The position numbers and the translations under genes were made by a program. Source: Duffyella gerundensis (GTDB lineage Bacteria > Pseudomonadota > Gammaproteobacteria > Enterobacterales > Enterobacteriaceae). Taken from it: a stretch of DNA of 64,000 nucleotides. Under the pieces are notes generated by a model. That model was not told where the DNA came from, searched no databases, and was given only the letters and a program-made list of their open reading frames with translations. The stretch is from the NCBI RefSeq assembly GCF_001517405.1, contig NZ_LN907828.1:62001-126000 (forward strand), read 5' to 3'. The stretch's first letter is position 1; each line of letters starts with the position of its first letter. Of the stretch, positions 17,876 to 26,958 are shown in pieces.

Positions 17876-19552
17876 ATGAAGAATCCTGAAAGCAAAATTT
17901 GGCAACACGGCGCCGATCTGGTGGTGGCACAGCTGGAAGCGCAGGGCGTTAAGCATGTGTTCGGCATTCCCGGTGCAAAAATCGATAAGGTGTTTGATTC
18001 GCTGCTCGATTCCACCATTCAAACCATTCCGGTGCGCCATGAAGCCAACGCCGCCTTTATGGCCGCGGCGGTGGGTCGCCTGACCAGTAACGCCGGTGTG
18101 GCGCTGGTTACCTCCGGTCCTGGCTGTTCCAACCTGATTACCGGCATGGCCACCGCTACCAGCGAAGGCGATCCGGTGGTGGCTATCGGCGGCGCGGTGA
18201 AGCGTGCCGACAGCGCCAAGCTGGTGCATCAGAGCATGGATACCGTCTCGATGTTCCGTCCGGTCACCAAATATGCGGTGGAAGTCACCGATTCGTCCGC
18301 ACTGGCAGAAGCGGTTTCCAACGCCTTTCGCTATGCCGAGCAGGGTCGCGGCGGCAGCAGCTTTATCAGCCTGCCGCAGGATATTGTCGACCAGCCCGCC
18401 AGCGGCCAGCTGTTGAGCAGCAAGGCGCGGGTTCAGCTCGGCGCGGCGCCGGATGCCACTATCGATGCGGTAGCGCGCGAGATTGCGCAAGCGAAAAACC
18501 CGGTGTTTCTGCTCGGCCTGATGGCCAGCCAGCCGGAAAACAGCGAGGCGCTGCATCGCCTGCTGGCGCGCAGCCATATTCCGGTCACCAGCACCTATCA
18601 GGCAGCAGGCGCGGTACGTCAGGAGCACTTCTCCCGTTTTGCCGGTCGCGTTGGTCTGTTTAACAATCAGGCGGGCGATCGCCTGCTGCAACAGGCCGAT
18701 CTGATCGTCACCATTGGCTACAGCCCGGTGGAATATGAACCGGCGATGTGGAACAGCGGCAACGCCACGCTGATTCACATTGATGTGATCCCGGCGGAAA
18801 CCGACAACCGCTATCTGCCGGATGCCGAGCTGGTAGGTGATATCGCCGCCACGCTGGACAAGCTCGCTGCGCGCATTGAACAGCCTTTGCAGCTCAGCCA
18901 GGCCGCCGCCGCCGTGCTCGACGATCGTCAGCATCAGCGTGAGCTGCTGGCGCTACAGGGCAAAAACCTCAACCAGTTTGCCCTGCATCCGCTGCGTATT
19001 GTGCGGGCAATGCAGGACATCATTAACAGCGACGTCACGCTGACGGTGGATATGGGCAGTTTCCATATCTGGATCGCCCGTTATCTCTACAGCTTCCGTG
19101 CGCGTCAAATCATGATCTCCAACGGCCAGCAAACCATGGGTGTCGCGCTGCCATGGGCCATCGGTGCCTGGCTGGTCGATCCTGGCCGCAAAGTGGTGTC
19201 CGTCTCCGGCGACGGCGGCTTCCTGCAGTCGAGCATGGAGCTGGAAACCGCGGTGCGGCTCAAAGCCAACGTCCTGCACATCATCTGGGTGGATGAGGCC
19301 TACAACATGGTGGCGATGCAGGAAGAGAAAAAATATCAGCGCGTTTCCGGCGTGAAGTTTGGCCCGGTTGATTTCAAAGCCTATGCCGAAGCCTTTGGCG
19401 CCGCCGGTTTTGCCGTCAACAGCGCTGCCGAACTGGAACCGACTCTGCGTAAAGCGATGGATGTGCAGGGCCCGGCGGTAGTGGCGGTGCCGGTTGACTA
19501 TGCCGACAACCATCTGCTGATGGGTCAGCTGCATCTGAATCAGATTCTGTGA
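17876..19552 (+). CDS. budB: Catabolic acetolactate synthase BudB
   Basis: A 558-residue thiamine-diphosphate enzyme that condenses two pyruvates to alpha-acetolactate without FAD-dependent regulation or a small subunit. The catalytic glutamate is in VRHEANAAFMAAA (about residue 48), the central Rossmann-like domain follows, and the ThDP/Mg motif is SVSGDGGFLQSSMELETAV with DEAYNMV (about 440-475). The length and lack of a linked ilvN-type gene mark the catabolic form, and position between budA and budC confirms it. Confidence 0.95.
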   Translation: MKNPESKIWQHGADLVVAQLEAQGVKHVFGIPGAKIDKVFDSLLDSTIQTIPVRHEANAAFMAAAVGRLTSNAGVALVTSGPGCSNLITGMATATSEGDPVVAIGGAVKRADSAKLVHQSMDTVSMFRPVTKYAVEVTDSSALAEAVSNAFRYAEQGRGGSSFISLPQDIVDQPASGQLLSSKARVQLGAAPDATIDAVAREIAQAKNPVFLLGLMASQPENSEALHRLLARSHIPVTSTYQAAGAVRQEHFSRFAGRVGLFNNQAGDRLLQQADLIVTIGYSPVEYEPAMWNSGNATLIHIDVIPAETDNRYLPDAELVGDIAATLDKLAARIEQPLQLSQAAAAVLDDRQHQRELLALQGKNLNQFALHPLRIVRAMQDIINSDVTLTVDMGSFHIWIARYLYSFRARQIMISNGQQTMGVALPWAIGAWLVDPGRKVVSVSGDGGFLQSSMELETAVRLKANVLHIIWVDEAYNMVAMQEEKKYQRVSGVKFGPVDFKAYAEAFGAAGFAVNSAAELEPTLRKAMDVQGPAVVAVPVDYADNHLLMGQLHLNQIL

Positions 19553-19572
19553 TCATTAAGAGGGAAGAGAAC

Positions 19573-20346
19573 ATGAAAACCAAAGTTGCACTTGTCACTG
19601 GCGCAGGCCAGGGAATTGGACGGGCGATTGCCCTGCGTCTGGCAAAGGATGGTTTTGCCGTGGCGGTCACCGATTACAACGCCACCACCGCAGAGCAGGT
19701 CGCGGCGGAAATCAACGGCGCCGGTGGCAAAGCGCTGGCGTTACAGCTTAACGTCGCCAGCCGTGAACAGGTGTTTGCCGCTGTAGAACAGACGCGCGAG
19801 AAACTGGGCGGCTTTGACGTGATCGTGAATAACGCGGGCATTGCGCCGTCAACACCTATCGACGAAATCACCGAAGAGGTTATCGATAATGTCTACAACA
19901 TCAACGTGAAAGGGGTGATTTGGGGCATTCAGGCTGCGGTTAAGGCATTCAAAGCGCAGGGTCAGGGCGGTAAAATCATTAACGCCTGTTCGCAAGCGGG
20001 CCACGTCGGCAATCCAGAACTGGCGGTCTACAGCTCCAGTAAATTCGCGGTGCGCGGCTTAACCCAGACCGCCGCCCGGGATTTGGCACCGGCGGGCATC
20101 ACTGTTAACGCTTACTGTCCAGGCATTGTAAAAACGCCGATGTGGGAAGAGATCGATCGGCAGATTTCCAGCGCCGCGGGCAAAGCGCCAGGCTACGGTA
20201 CGCAAGAGTTCGCCAAACGCATCACGCTGGGACGGCTCTCCGAACCGGAAGACGTTGCCGCCTGCGTGGCCTATCTGGCCAGCCCCGATTCCGATTACAT
20301 GACCGGCCAGTCGCTGCTGATCGATGGCGGCATGGTATTTAACTAA
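19573..20346 (+). CDS. budC: Acetoin/diacetyl reductase, 2,3-butanediol dehydrogenase BudC
   Basis: A 257-residue classical SDR that reduces acetoin to 2,3-butanediol with NADH. The cofactor motif is TGAGQGIG (about 9-16), NNAG is at about 87-90, and the catalytic Ser-Tyr-Lys comes from NACSQAGHVG and the YSSSK segment. The start is the ATG at 19573, which has AGGGAAGAG just upstream; the open frame begins 24 bases earlier with no good ribosome site. It closes the bud operon 20 bases after budB. Confidence 0.94.
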   Translation: MKTKVALVTGAGQGIGRAIALRLAKDGFAVAVTDYNATTAEQVAAEINGAGGKALALQLNVASREQVFAAVEQTREKLGGFDVIVNNAGIAPSTPIDEITEEVIDNVYNINVKGVIWGIQAAVKAFKAQGQGGKIINACSQAGHVGNPELAVYSSSKFAVRGLTQTAARDLAPAGITVNAYCPGIVKTPMWEEIDRQISSAAGKAPGYGTQEFAKRITLGRLSEPEDVAACVAYLASPDSDYMTGQSLLIDGGMVFN

Positions 20347-20365
20347 GCACAGGGTGGGCAGTGGA

Positions 20366-20680
20366 TCACAGCTCCTGTAAACAGCGCGTCACGGAAGCCA
20401 TGGTTTCCTGCATACGCGCTTCGCAGCGGCGATAGTAAGTCCACTTGCCCACTTTGCTCGCCTCAACCAGCCCGGCATCGTGCAGCGCCTTCAGGCAAAG
20501 CGAGGTGGCGGGCTGTGACAAGCCCGCCTTATCCTGAATCAGGCTGGCACACACGCCGTAAACGTCAAAATCGTACAGCTGGCTGTAGCCAGCGAACGAC
20601 TCCGCCGGGTTTTTCAGCCACTTCAATACCGCCACGCGCGTTGGGTTTGCCAACAGCTTTATGGCATTTTCAGGTGTCAT
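20366..20680 (-). CDS. ArsR-family winged-helix transcriptional regulator
   Basis: A 104-residue ArsR/SmtB-type repressor. The N-terminus KLLANPTRVAVLKWL is helix 1-2, and the recognition helix region is LSQPATSLCLKALHDAGLV, followed by the wing KWTYYRRCE. Four cysteines (about 44, 63, 86 and 100) are spread through the chain and no classic CVC metal motif is present, so a thiol- or electrophile-sensing mode is possible but unproven. It lies 17 bases downstream of the old yellow enzyme gene in the same operon, and the 20-bp palindrome before that operon is a good candidate operator. Confidence 0.85.
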   Translation of the reverse strand: MTPENAIKLLANPTRVAVLKWLKNPAESFAGYSQLYDFDVYGVCASLIQDKAGLSQPATSLCLKALHDAGLVEASKVGKWTYYRRCEARMQETMASVTRCLQEL

Positions 20681-20697
20681 GCCGCCTCACAGACGTA

Positions 20698-21822
20698 TCA
20701 GGATGAATAATAAGGGTAGTCAGTATATCCCTTATGGTTGCCGCCATACAGCGATGCGCTATCCGCCTCGTTCAGCGGATGTCCTGCTGCAATGCGTGCT
20801 GGCAGATCGGGGTTGGCAATAAAGCTGCGTCCAAAACCAAACAGATCGCCCCAGCCTTTTTCCAGCATCGTCTGCGCTTTCTGTGGCGTATAGCGACCGG
20901 CATACATGATGGTGGCGCTAAAGGTGCGGCGCAGATCGGCGCGGAAATCTTCCGGCATATCCGGGCTGTTATCCCAGTCCGCTTCAGCAATGGAAAGATA
21001 GCCGATACGCAGCGTATCCAGCAGTTTAGCGGCGGTGATGTAGGTGTGATGCGGATCGCTTTCTACCAGGCCAAGATAAACGCGCTCTTCATCGGTGCTG
21101 GTAAACAGCGGCGCAAAACGCACGCCGACGCGCTGGCTGCCAAACACCGCGCTGACCGCTTCAACGATCTCTTTCAGGAAACGCAGACGGTTTTCCAGCG
21201 AGCCGCCATATTCATCGGTGCGCAGGTTGGTGTGCTCAGAGATGAACTGATTGATCAGATAACCGTTGGCCGCGTGCAGCTCAACGCCGTCGAAGCCTGC
21301 CGCTTTGGCATTTTCTGCCGCGGTGCGATAAAGCTCAACAATCGCTTTCACTTCCTCCGTGCTCAGGGCGCGCGGCATCTCTGGCGCGGTCAGAATGCCT
21401 TCTGCCGGTCCGGTTTCGATAAACACGCGCACGCCGGTTGCCGCTACGGCAGAAGGTGCTACCGGCGGCTGGTTGTCGGGTTGCAGCGCGCTATGCGAGA
21501 CGCGGCCTACGTGCCACAGCTGACAAAACAGCGTGCCGCCCGCCTGATGCACCGCGTCGGTGACGTTCTTCCAGCCCGCAATCTGTTCGGCGCTGTGAAT
21601 GCCCGGTGTCCAGGCGTAGCCCTGACCGCGTGGCTCAATCTGCGTGCCTTCGGTGACCATAAAACCGGCGCTGGCGCGCTGGCGATAATATTCCACCATC
21701 AGATCGCCAGGTATGTTACCCGGCTGCTCACTGCGACAGCGGGTCAGCGGTGGCAGGGCGATTCGGTTGCGTAACGTCAGCTCGCCGAGCGCGAGAGGAG
21801 AGAACAGAGAAGGTGCAGACAT
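20698..21822 (-). CDS. Old yellow enzyme family NADH:flavin oxidoreductase (NemA-like)
   Basis: About 374 residues, an FMN-dependent TIM-barrel ene-reductase acting on alpha,beta-unsaturated carbonyls, nitro compounds or similar electrophiles. Motifs: LFSPLALGELTLRNRIALPPLTR at the start, the active-site pair in ELHAANGYLINQF (His/Asn type), the TNLRTDEYGGSLENR segment, and the C-terminal FGRSFIANPDL phosphate loop. Two ATGs (21828, 21822) follow AAGGA; the inner one has better spacing (9 bases). It forms an operon with the ArsR-type gene downstream. Confidence 0.9.
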   Translation of the reverse strand: MSAPSLFSPLALGELTLRNRIALPPLTRCRSEQPGNIPGDLMVEYYRQRASAGFMVTEGTQIEPRGQGYAWTPGIHSAEQIAGWKNVTDAVHQAGGTLFCQLWHVGRVSHSALQPDNQPPVAPSAVAATGVRVFIETGPAEGILTAPEMPRALSTEEVKAIVELYRTAAENAKAAGFDGVELHAANGYLINQFISEHTNLRTDEYGGSLENRLRFLKEIVEAVSAVFGSQRVGVRFAPLFTSTDEERVYLGLVESDPHHTYITAAKLLDTLRIGYLSIAEADWDNSPDMPEDFRADLRRTFSATIMYAGRYTPQKAQTMLEKGWGDLFGFGRSFIANPDLPARIAAGHPLNEADSASLYGGNHKGYTDYPYYSS

Positions 21823-21860
21823 AACCATTAATCCTTAGCAAAATGAGCGCGCATTATATT

Positions 21861-21886
21861 TATACATTTAAATATTTAAATGTGTA
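21861..21886 (-). promoter_or_regulatory. Long palindrome, candidate ArsR operator of OYE-arsR operon
   Basis: ACATTTAAATATTTAAATGT at 21864-21883 is a perfect 20-bp inverted repeat, extended by two further paired bases on each side after one mismatch. It lies about 40 bases upstream of the oxidoreductase start, where a promoter is expected. ArsR/SmtB repressors bind AT-rich palindromes of this size, so autoregulation is likely. Confidence 0.65.
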
Positions 21887-22115
21887 TTTTGTGCGGTGCC
21901 TACATTATTGCCGATCTCTCGCGGCAATGACCGCCAATGAGATAAATAAAAAACGCGTCAGGCCGATAAGGGAATAACGGCGCGGTGCCTGCGCGTGGCA
22001 TAGTGAGCGCATTAATGTAAAAGCGATGGCAAAAACTGACGCTCAACGGCTTAAACATTCAGTTTTCTGTAATAATTATCCTTAACGAATGGCTGTGCAT
22101 TCACAGGAACCCTTG

Positions 22116-23330
22116 ATGCTTTCGACAATAATTTACCGTAGCTGCCCGGAGCAGGGCATGGATGCCGACAGCCTGAACAAGATTGTGGCGCACTCCCGCC
22201 ATAAAAACGAACGCGTCAGCGTCACCGGTATTCTGCTCTATGACGGCACGCATTTTTTCCAGGTGCTGGAAGGGCCGGTTGACGCGGTAAACCGGGTATT
22301 TGATCGCATCAGCGGTGATGCTCGTCATTACCAGATTGTTGAAATCATGCGTGATTATGCCCCGAGCCGCCGCTTCGGCAAGCTCGGCATGGAAACCGTC
22401 GATCTGCGCGATTATCCGCAAGAGAACCTGCTGCTGGCGCTGCTGCAAAAAAGCACCATCAATACGCAGTTTGGTTATGACGATCGGGTGCTGAAATTCA
22501 TCAAGGCGTTTATTGCGGGTCGCTGGCGTCATACGCTGGTGCCACAACAACAGATCGTGGCAACCCGTTTTATTACCGAAGAGGTGACATTTAAGCTCGC
22601 CGACGACGCCTCGCATCAGCCCTGCCAGTTTGCCATGCAACCGATTATCGATGCGGTGGATAAACAGGTGGTGGCGCTGGAAGCGTTGATTCGCTCGCCG
22701 CAGGGCGGTTCGCCGGAAGCCTTCTTTGCCGCGCTCTCCGGTGAGCAGCTCTATACAACCGATCTGCAATCCAAGCGCTACGCCTTTGAACTGGCGAAGA
22801 AAATCGATTTGGGACGCACGTCGATTTCAGTGAATTTGCTGCCGATGTCGCTGATCACCGTGCCCAATGCGGTGGAATTTCTGCTGGATGAGATTGCGCG
22901 CTGTGGGCTGGTGCCGCAGCAGGTGATCATTGAGATCACCGAAAGCGAAATGATCTCCCGTTTCGACGAGTTTGAGATTGTGATCCGTCGGCTAAAATCC
23001 GCCGGGCTGGTGCTGGCGATTGACGACTTTGGTGCCGGTTATGCCGGGCTGTCACTGCTGGCGCGCTTTCAGCCCGATCGCATTAAAATCGATCGTGCCA
23101 TCATCAGCAACGTGCATAAAAGTGAGGCGCGACAGGCGATAGTGCGGGCGATCATCGAATGCTGCTCGTCGCTGGAAATTGAGATCATTGCGGAAGGGGT
23201 GGAGCAGCCGGAAGAGTGGCACTGGCTTGATGCGGTGGGTATTCGCTACTTTCAGGGCTTTCTGTTTGCCAAACCGCAGCTCAACGGCGTAGGTAAAGTC
23301 ACCTATCCGCTGGAAAGCTCAATGCAATAA
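22116..23330 (+). CDS. BLUF-EAL blue-light-regulated cyclic-di-GMP phosphodiesterase
   Basis: 404 residues. The N-terminal BLUF flavin domain (about 1-95) has the photoactive tyrosine Y7, N31 and Q49 in the family positions (TIIYRS, VTGILLY, FFQVLEG). The EAL domain (about 165-395) keeps the metal and catalytic residues: E188 in LEAL, N239 in SVNLLP, E272 in EITES, D302-D303 in IDDFG, K323, E359 in AEGVE and Q379. E. coli BluF (YcgF) has the same architecture but a degenerate EAL, so this protein may be an active light-controlled PDE. The start at 22116 has AGGA upstream. Transcribed divergently from the OYE operon. Confidence 0.9.
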   Translation: MLSTIIYRSCPEQGMDADSLNKIVAHSRHKNERVSVTGILLYDGTHFFQVLEGPVDAVNRVFDRISGDARHYQIVEIMRDYAPSRRFGKLGMETVDLRDYPQENLLLALLQKSTINTQFGYDDRVLKFIKAFIAGRWRHTLVPQQQIVATRFITEEVTFKLADDASHQPCQFAMQPIIDAVDKQVVALEALIRSPQGGSPEAFFAALSGEQLYTTDLQSKRYAFELAKKIDLGRTSISVNLLPMSLITVPNAVEFLLDEIARCGLVPQQVIIEITESEMISRFDEFEIVIRRLKSAGLVLAIDDFGAGYAGLSLLARFQPDRIKIDRAIISNVHKSEARQAIVRAIIECCSSLEIEIIAEGVEQPEEWHWLDAVGIRYFQGFLFAKPQLNGVGKVTYPLESSMQ

Positions 23331-23362
23331 CGCCCCGCAGCGCGAGGCGTTTATCATGGTGC

Positions 23363-24529
23363 TTAACGGAACAGCTTCTGCACAAAATCGATGTAAGCCG
23401 GACGCCAGACGCCCATTTCGTGCCCCAACTGCGGATAGCTGTGCCAGTCGGTTTTCACCCCACCTTTGTCGAGCTGCGCTTTTAACACCTTCACGTCGTT
23501 ACCGGTGGTGACATCTTTATCGCCGACCACCAGCGTAAACAGCTTCAGCTGCTGATTGATCGCCTCGGGGTTAGCCAGTCGGGCGGCCACCTGCGCGTCG
23601 GGCACCGTTGCTGTGGTAACACCGCTGAATACGCCCAGCCAGGCGAAGCGATCGAGGTGGCGCATGCCGCTAACCAGCGCCTGATAGCCACCCTGCGACA
23701 ATCCCGCCAGCGCCTGACCTTCCGCATCGCTGCGCACGTTATAGCGCGCCGCGATCTTCGGCATGATCTCCTGAATTAACTCTTTATCCGCCGCATCGGC
23801 GTTGCGCGGATAAAACACCTTGCGGCGTTCGCCAGGGGCAAAATTCTCCGGAATCGCATCGGCAATATCGGTTTCGGTATCCGGGATCACCACCAGCATC
23901 GGGTTGATCTTCTTCTCGGCCAGCAGGTTATCCATGATTTGCGGCACGCGTCCCTGATTTATTGCCGACAGCGCGGTGTCGCCAAAGCCGTGATAGTAAT
24001 AGAGCACCGGCAGCGGCGTACGGCTTTTTTCTGCGCCCGGCGGCACCCAAACCGCCAGCTGACGTTCGCGATTCAGCACCGCGGAGTGCCAGGTGAGCAT
24101 ATGAATTTCCCCGTGCGGCATGTTGCGCTCATCCAGCAGGCTGCCAGGCACCAGAATCAGGCTGGTATTGATCTGACGCTGTGGTTTAGCCTGCGCAGTG
24201 CCGGTATCCAGTGTACGGAAGCCATCGACGTTGAAAAAATATTCATAGAGATCGGGCGTCTGTGGCGTGCTGGTAAAATGCCAGATGCCCTGCGCATCTT
24301 TCTGCATGGGATGAGAGACGTAGCTGTCGGGCGTTGAGCCGGTTACCACCTCCACCGCCTTCGCCGACGGTGCCCAGAGCCGCCAGGTAATGGTGCGATC
24401 GCTGTTAACCTGCGAGATGTAATTTTTAGGTGCCAACGTTTCCGGCGGTTTGACCGGCAGAGGCAACGCCATAAGCGAACAGCTCCACAAGCTGGTGGCC
24501 ACACAGAGCAGGCGATAACGCGTTTTCAT
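23363..24529 (-). CDS. Secreted esterase with N-terminal E-set domain
   Basis: 388 residues. A signal peptide (about 1-21) is followed by an immunoglobulin-like E-set domain (about 40-130: TITWRLWAPSAKAVEVV, FFNVDG) and an alpha/beta-hydrolase domain of the esterase D/feruloyl-esterase group. The nucleophile is in GLSQGG, VLYYYHGFG marks the oxyanion region, and the terminal histidine is in LGHEMGVW. Probably periplasmic or extracellular, hydrolysing an ester of plant or glycan origin; the substrate is unknown. It is convergent with the BLUF-EAL gene, with a weak hairpin between them (AACGCC/GGCGTT, 23329-23351). Confidence 0.82.
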   Translation of the reverse strand: MKTRYRLLCVATSLWSCSLMALPLPVKPPETLAPKNYISQVNSDRTITWRLWAPSAKAVEVVTGSTPDSYVSHPMQKDAQGIWHFTSTPQTPDLYEYFFNVDGFRTLDTGTAQAKPQRQINTSLILVPGSLLDERNMPHGEIHMLTWHSAVLNRERQLAVWVPPGAEKSRTPLPVLYYYHGFGDTALSAINQGRVPQIMDNLLAEKKINPMLVVIPDTETDIADAIPENFAPGERRKVFYPRNADAADKELIQEIMPKIAARYNVRSDAEGQALAGLSQGGYQALVSGMRHLDRFAWLGVFSGVTTATVPDAQVAARLANPEAINQQLKLFTLVVGDKDVTTGNDVKVLKAQLDKGGVKTDWHSYPQLGHEMGVWRPAYIDFVQKLFR

Positions 24530-24750
24530 CTTCTATCCTTCGCTGACAGTGAGAGCGGGTAGTGTGGCACAGGCAATAAAAAACGCCTTAATTCCAATAT
24601 GATAATGTGCGCCAGCCAGGATTTTTTATGCATCAGCTCGCTTTTTTTCACTGAAATATTGCTCTGCTTTACCCGCGCACTACGCTTAGCACTACGACAT
24701 TCTGACCCACAGCGGTCAGCCTGCTGCAACCTGACAATTAAAGGAGCCGT

Positions 24751-25155
24751 ATGCGCTCAGAAGCTGAACTGATTGCCCATCATAGCGTTGTTGAACTGCA
24801 TCAATGGATTGAGGAGATTTTTACCGGCCGCACCGATCGTCCGTCGGCGCTGGAGAACCTGATGAGCAGCTTCAGCCGGGAGTTTCGTATGGTGACCACC
24901 GCCGGTCAGCACGTTGGGCTGTGCGATATTGAGACGCTGTTTCGCACGCTGGCTGGCGCACGTCCCACGCTGCGCATCGCCATTAATGAATGCGAAACCC
25001 TGCTCAGCAGCGACGACAGCGTGGTTTGCCGCTACAAAGAGACGCATCACCGTGAGGGCGAGAGCTCCAGCCGCCGATCGCTGGCGGTAATCGATATCAT
25101 CGACGGTCAACCGATGTGGCGCTTTTTGCAGGAAACCGCGATCGCTGCAGACTGA
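24751..25155 (+). CDS. SnoaL/DUF4440-like (NTF2-fold) protein
   Basis: 134 residues with the cone-shaped NTF2-like pattern: an N-terminal helical part (HHSVVELHQWIEEIF), DLMS-type helix (LENLMSSFSREFRMVT), and C-terminal strands ending MWRFLQETAIA. Such proteins bind or transform small molecules, but no catalytic residue can be assigned here. Preceded by AAAGGAG and an ATG at 24751. Single gene, convergent with the HxlR regulator downstream; function unknown. Confidence 0.7.
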   Translation: MRSEAELIAHHSVVELHQWIEEIFTGRTDRPSALENLMSSFSREFRMVTTAGQHVGLCDIETLFRTLAGARPTLRIAINECETLLSSDDSVVCRYKETHHREGESSSRRSLAVIDIIDGQPMWRFLQETAIAAD

Positions 25156-25193
25156 ACAGGCCAGCATGTACCACACCTTTGGACCGTTGCAAT

Positions 25194-25535
25194 CTAGCCC
25201 TTGCCCGCACGCCGATCCAGCGCCGCGGGCATGCTGGCTCGATTAGCATTTCCCCATTCGCAAAGCGGCTGCAACGCCCGCGCCAGCGTGCGGCCAAAAT
25301 CGGTAATCGTATATTCCACTCGCGGCGGCACCTCCTGAAAATCATGCCGGGTCAAAATGCCATCCTGCGTGAGATCGCGCAGCTGTTGAATCAGCACCTT
25401 TTCACTGATCCCTTCCGCCAGACGCTTCAGCTCGCCAAAGCGGCGCGGGCCATATTGCAGATGAAACAGCAGGATCGGCTTCCACTTACCCCCGATATAA
25501 CGCAGTGCCACGTCGAGGCCACAAACAGGTTCCAT
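25194..25535 (-). CDS. HxlR-family transcriptional regulator
   Basis: 113 residues with the HxlR winged helix: C5 at the N-terminus, GGKWKPILLFHLQYGPRRFGELKR, ISEKVLIQQLRDLTQDGI, and the wing RVEYTITDFGRTL. The single N-terminal cysteine is the position used by redox- and quinone-sensing members such as YodB/HypR, so thiol sensing is plausible. It is divergent from an SDR gene 92 bases away; the inverted repeats in that interval (25550-25587) are the likely operator. Confidence 0.88.
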   Translation of the reverse strand: MEPVCGLDVALRYIGGKWKPILLFHLQYGPRRFGELKRLAEGISEKVLIQQLRDLTQDGILTRHDFQEVPPRVEYTITDFGRTLARALQPLCEWGNANRASMPAALDRRAGKG

Positions 25536-25549
25536 GATTTTTCTCCATA

Positions 25550-25587
25550 CTTACCTTTTGGTAGGTACTAGTTTACAGGAAAGTAAG
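25550..25587. promoter_or_regulatory. Inverted repeats in HxlR/SDR divergent promoter
   Basis: TACCTTTTGGTA (25552-25563) is an inverted repeat of TACC/GGTA, enclosed in a wider pair CTTAC (25550-25554) / GTAAG (25583-25587). HxlR proteins bind such short dyads overlapping the promoters of divergent genes. Confidence 0.5.
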
Positions 25588-25627
25588 AAATTACACTCGT
25601 TTCTCACCTCTTCATGCGGAGAACATC

Positions 25628-26377
25628 ATGGGTAAGCTGACAGGAAAAGTTGTGGTTATTACCGGCGCCAATAGCGGCATCGGTCTCGCATCGGCTAAAC
25701 GCTTTGCGGGGGAGGGCGCACGGCTGTTTCTCACCGGGCGTCGCGCCAGTGAACTTGAGCAGGCGGTAAGCGACGTCGGGCACGGCGCAACCGGCATCGT
25801 CGGTGACGTATCAAAGCTGGCGGATCTCGATCGGCTGTTTGAAACCGTTCGCCAGCAGGCCGGGCAGATTGATGTGCTGTTTGCCAATGCCGGCGGCGGT
25901 GACTTTGCCGCGCTGGCGGATATCACCGAAGCGCATTACGACCGCATATTTGATACCAACGTCAAGGGCACGCTGTTCACCGTACAAAAAGCGCTGCCGT
26001 TGTTGAAGGATGGCGGTTCCATCATCCTGACCGGCTCAACCAGCGCCACCACCGGCGTGCCTGCATTCAGCGTTTACAGCGCCAGTAAAGCGGCATTACG
26101 CAACTTTGCTCGCGCCTGGATTCTGGATCTGGCTCCGCGCAAAATTCGCGTTAACGTGCTGGTGCCCGGCGCGACCGCTACGCCAGGCTGGCACGGTTTG
26201 TCCTCAGATGCAGCGATGAACCAGCAGATGGTGCGCGCGGTAGAACAGAGCACGCCGTTGGCCCGACTGGCAGAACCGTCTGAAGTCGCCGCCGCCGCGC
26301 TGTTTCTGGCTTCTGATGACAGCAGCTTTGTTAACGGCAGTGAGCTGTTCGTCGACGGCGGCGCGGCGCAGATATGA
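25628..26377 (+). CDS. Short-chain dehydrogenase/reductase (SDR)
   Basis: 249 residues, classical SDR. Cofactor motif TGANSGIG (about 13-20), RR after the second strand (GRRASELE) suggesting NADP preference, NAG replaced by ANAGG at about 88, and the catalytic Ser-Tyr-Lys in TGSTSA and VYSASKAA. The C-terminal FVNGSELFVDGG is standard. Likely controlled by the divergent HxlR regulator, as is common for SDRs induced by electrophiles. Substrate unknown. Confidence 0.88.
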   Translation: MGKLTGKVVVITGANSGIGLASAKRFAGEGARLFLTGRRASELEQAVSDVGHGATGIVGDVSKLADLDRLFETVRQQAGQIDVLFANAGGGDFAALADITEAHYDRIFDTNVKGTLFTVQKALPLLKDGGSIILTGSTSATTGVPAFSVYSASKAALRNFARAWILDLAPRKIRVNVLVPGATATPGWHGLSSDAAMNQQMVRAVEQSTPLARLAEPSEVAAAALFLASDDSSFVNGSELFVDGGAAQI

Positions 26378-26958
26378 TTAAGTCAGTTTCTGACAATGCG
26401 CTCGCCTGGCTGATTGAGGTAGCCTGACGCGCGCTAACCTGCTGCCGAATTCCGGCGGCGGCAGGTGCCGCTTTGTATAGCGAACAGTTAAGCGTGACGT
26501 CTGTTTATTTCATCCGGCATCAAAAAGTGTGTCAGCAATTGATGCAAAAAATAATCAATTACATCACTCATCCTAACCTCGCGAAATATCATTTCTAACT
26601 TATCCTGCTTTTCTTCTTTTAATTTAGCTTAAGGTAAGCAGCATTCCCGCCTTAATTGAAACGGTTGCTGTAACAGAGTCTGTCACATGGTTGTTGAGGA
26701 TAATGTGGTGTGATCAGCCACATTGAAAAGCCCTCCAAGAGTTTTTGTTAGTGGCTAAAGAGGTGAGGGTAAACCGATAAAATCTCAAGGCCGTGGGAAG
26801 ACGCTCGTATCAAGATGTGCCTCATATTAAATTGGCCAACGTGGCTAATTCGATGTGCGATAACTGAAAAGATGTGACATTCCTACCAGTATATCGCGCC
26901 TCAAAACCCAACAACCAACAACAACGGCCTGAGCAACCAAGCCTCATTAAATCCTCCC
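26378..26958. other. Long intergenic region with inverted repeats, no gene seen
   Basis: About 580 bases without a credible coding sequence. It contains a GC-rich hairpin (26437-26466), a strongly AT-rich tract (26515-26650), and a perfect 7-bp inverted repeat AATGTGG/CCACATT (26702-26724). Base composition is lower in GC than the surrounding genes. It may be a decayed gene or transferred remnant, but I could not recognise one in either strand. Confidence 0.5.
26437..26466 (+). terminator. GC-rich hairpin after SDR gene
   Basis: ACCTGCTGCCG (26437-26447) pairs with CGGCGGCAGGT (26456-26466), 10 of 11 pairs, with an 8-base loop. Only a short T-run follows (CTTTG), so intrinsic termination is uncertain. 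Confidence 0.4.

Noticed and set aside
26702..26724. AATGTGG/CCACATT repeat as an insertion-sequence end
   Set aside because: No partner copy, transposase fragment or target duplication was seen nearby.
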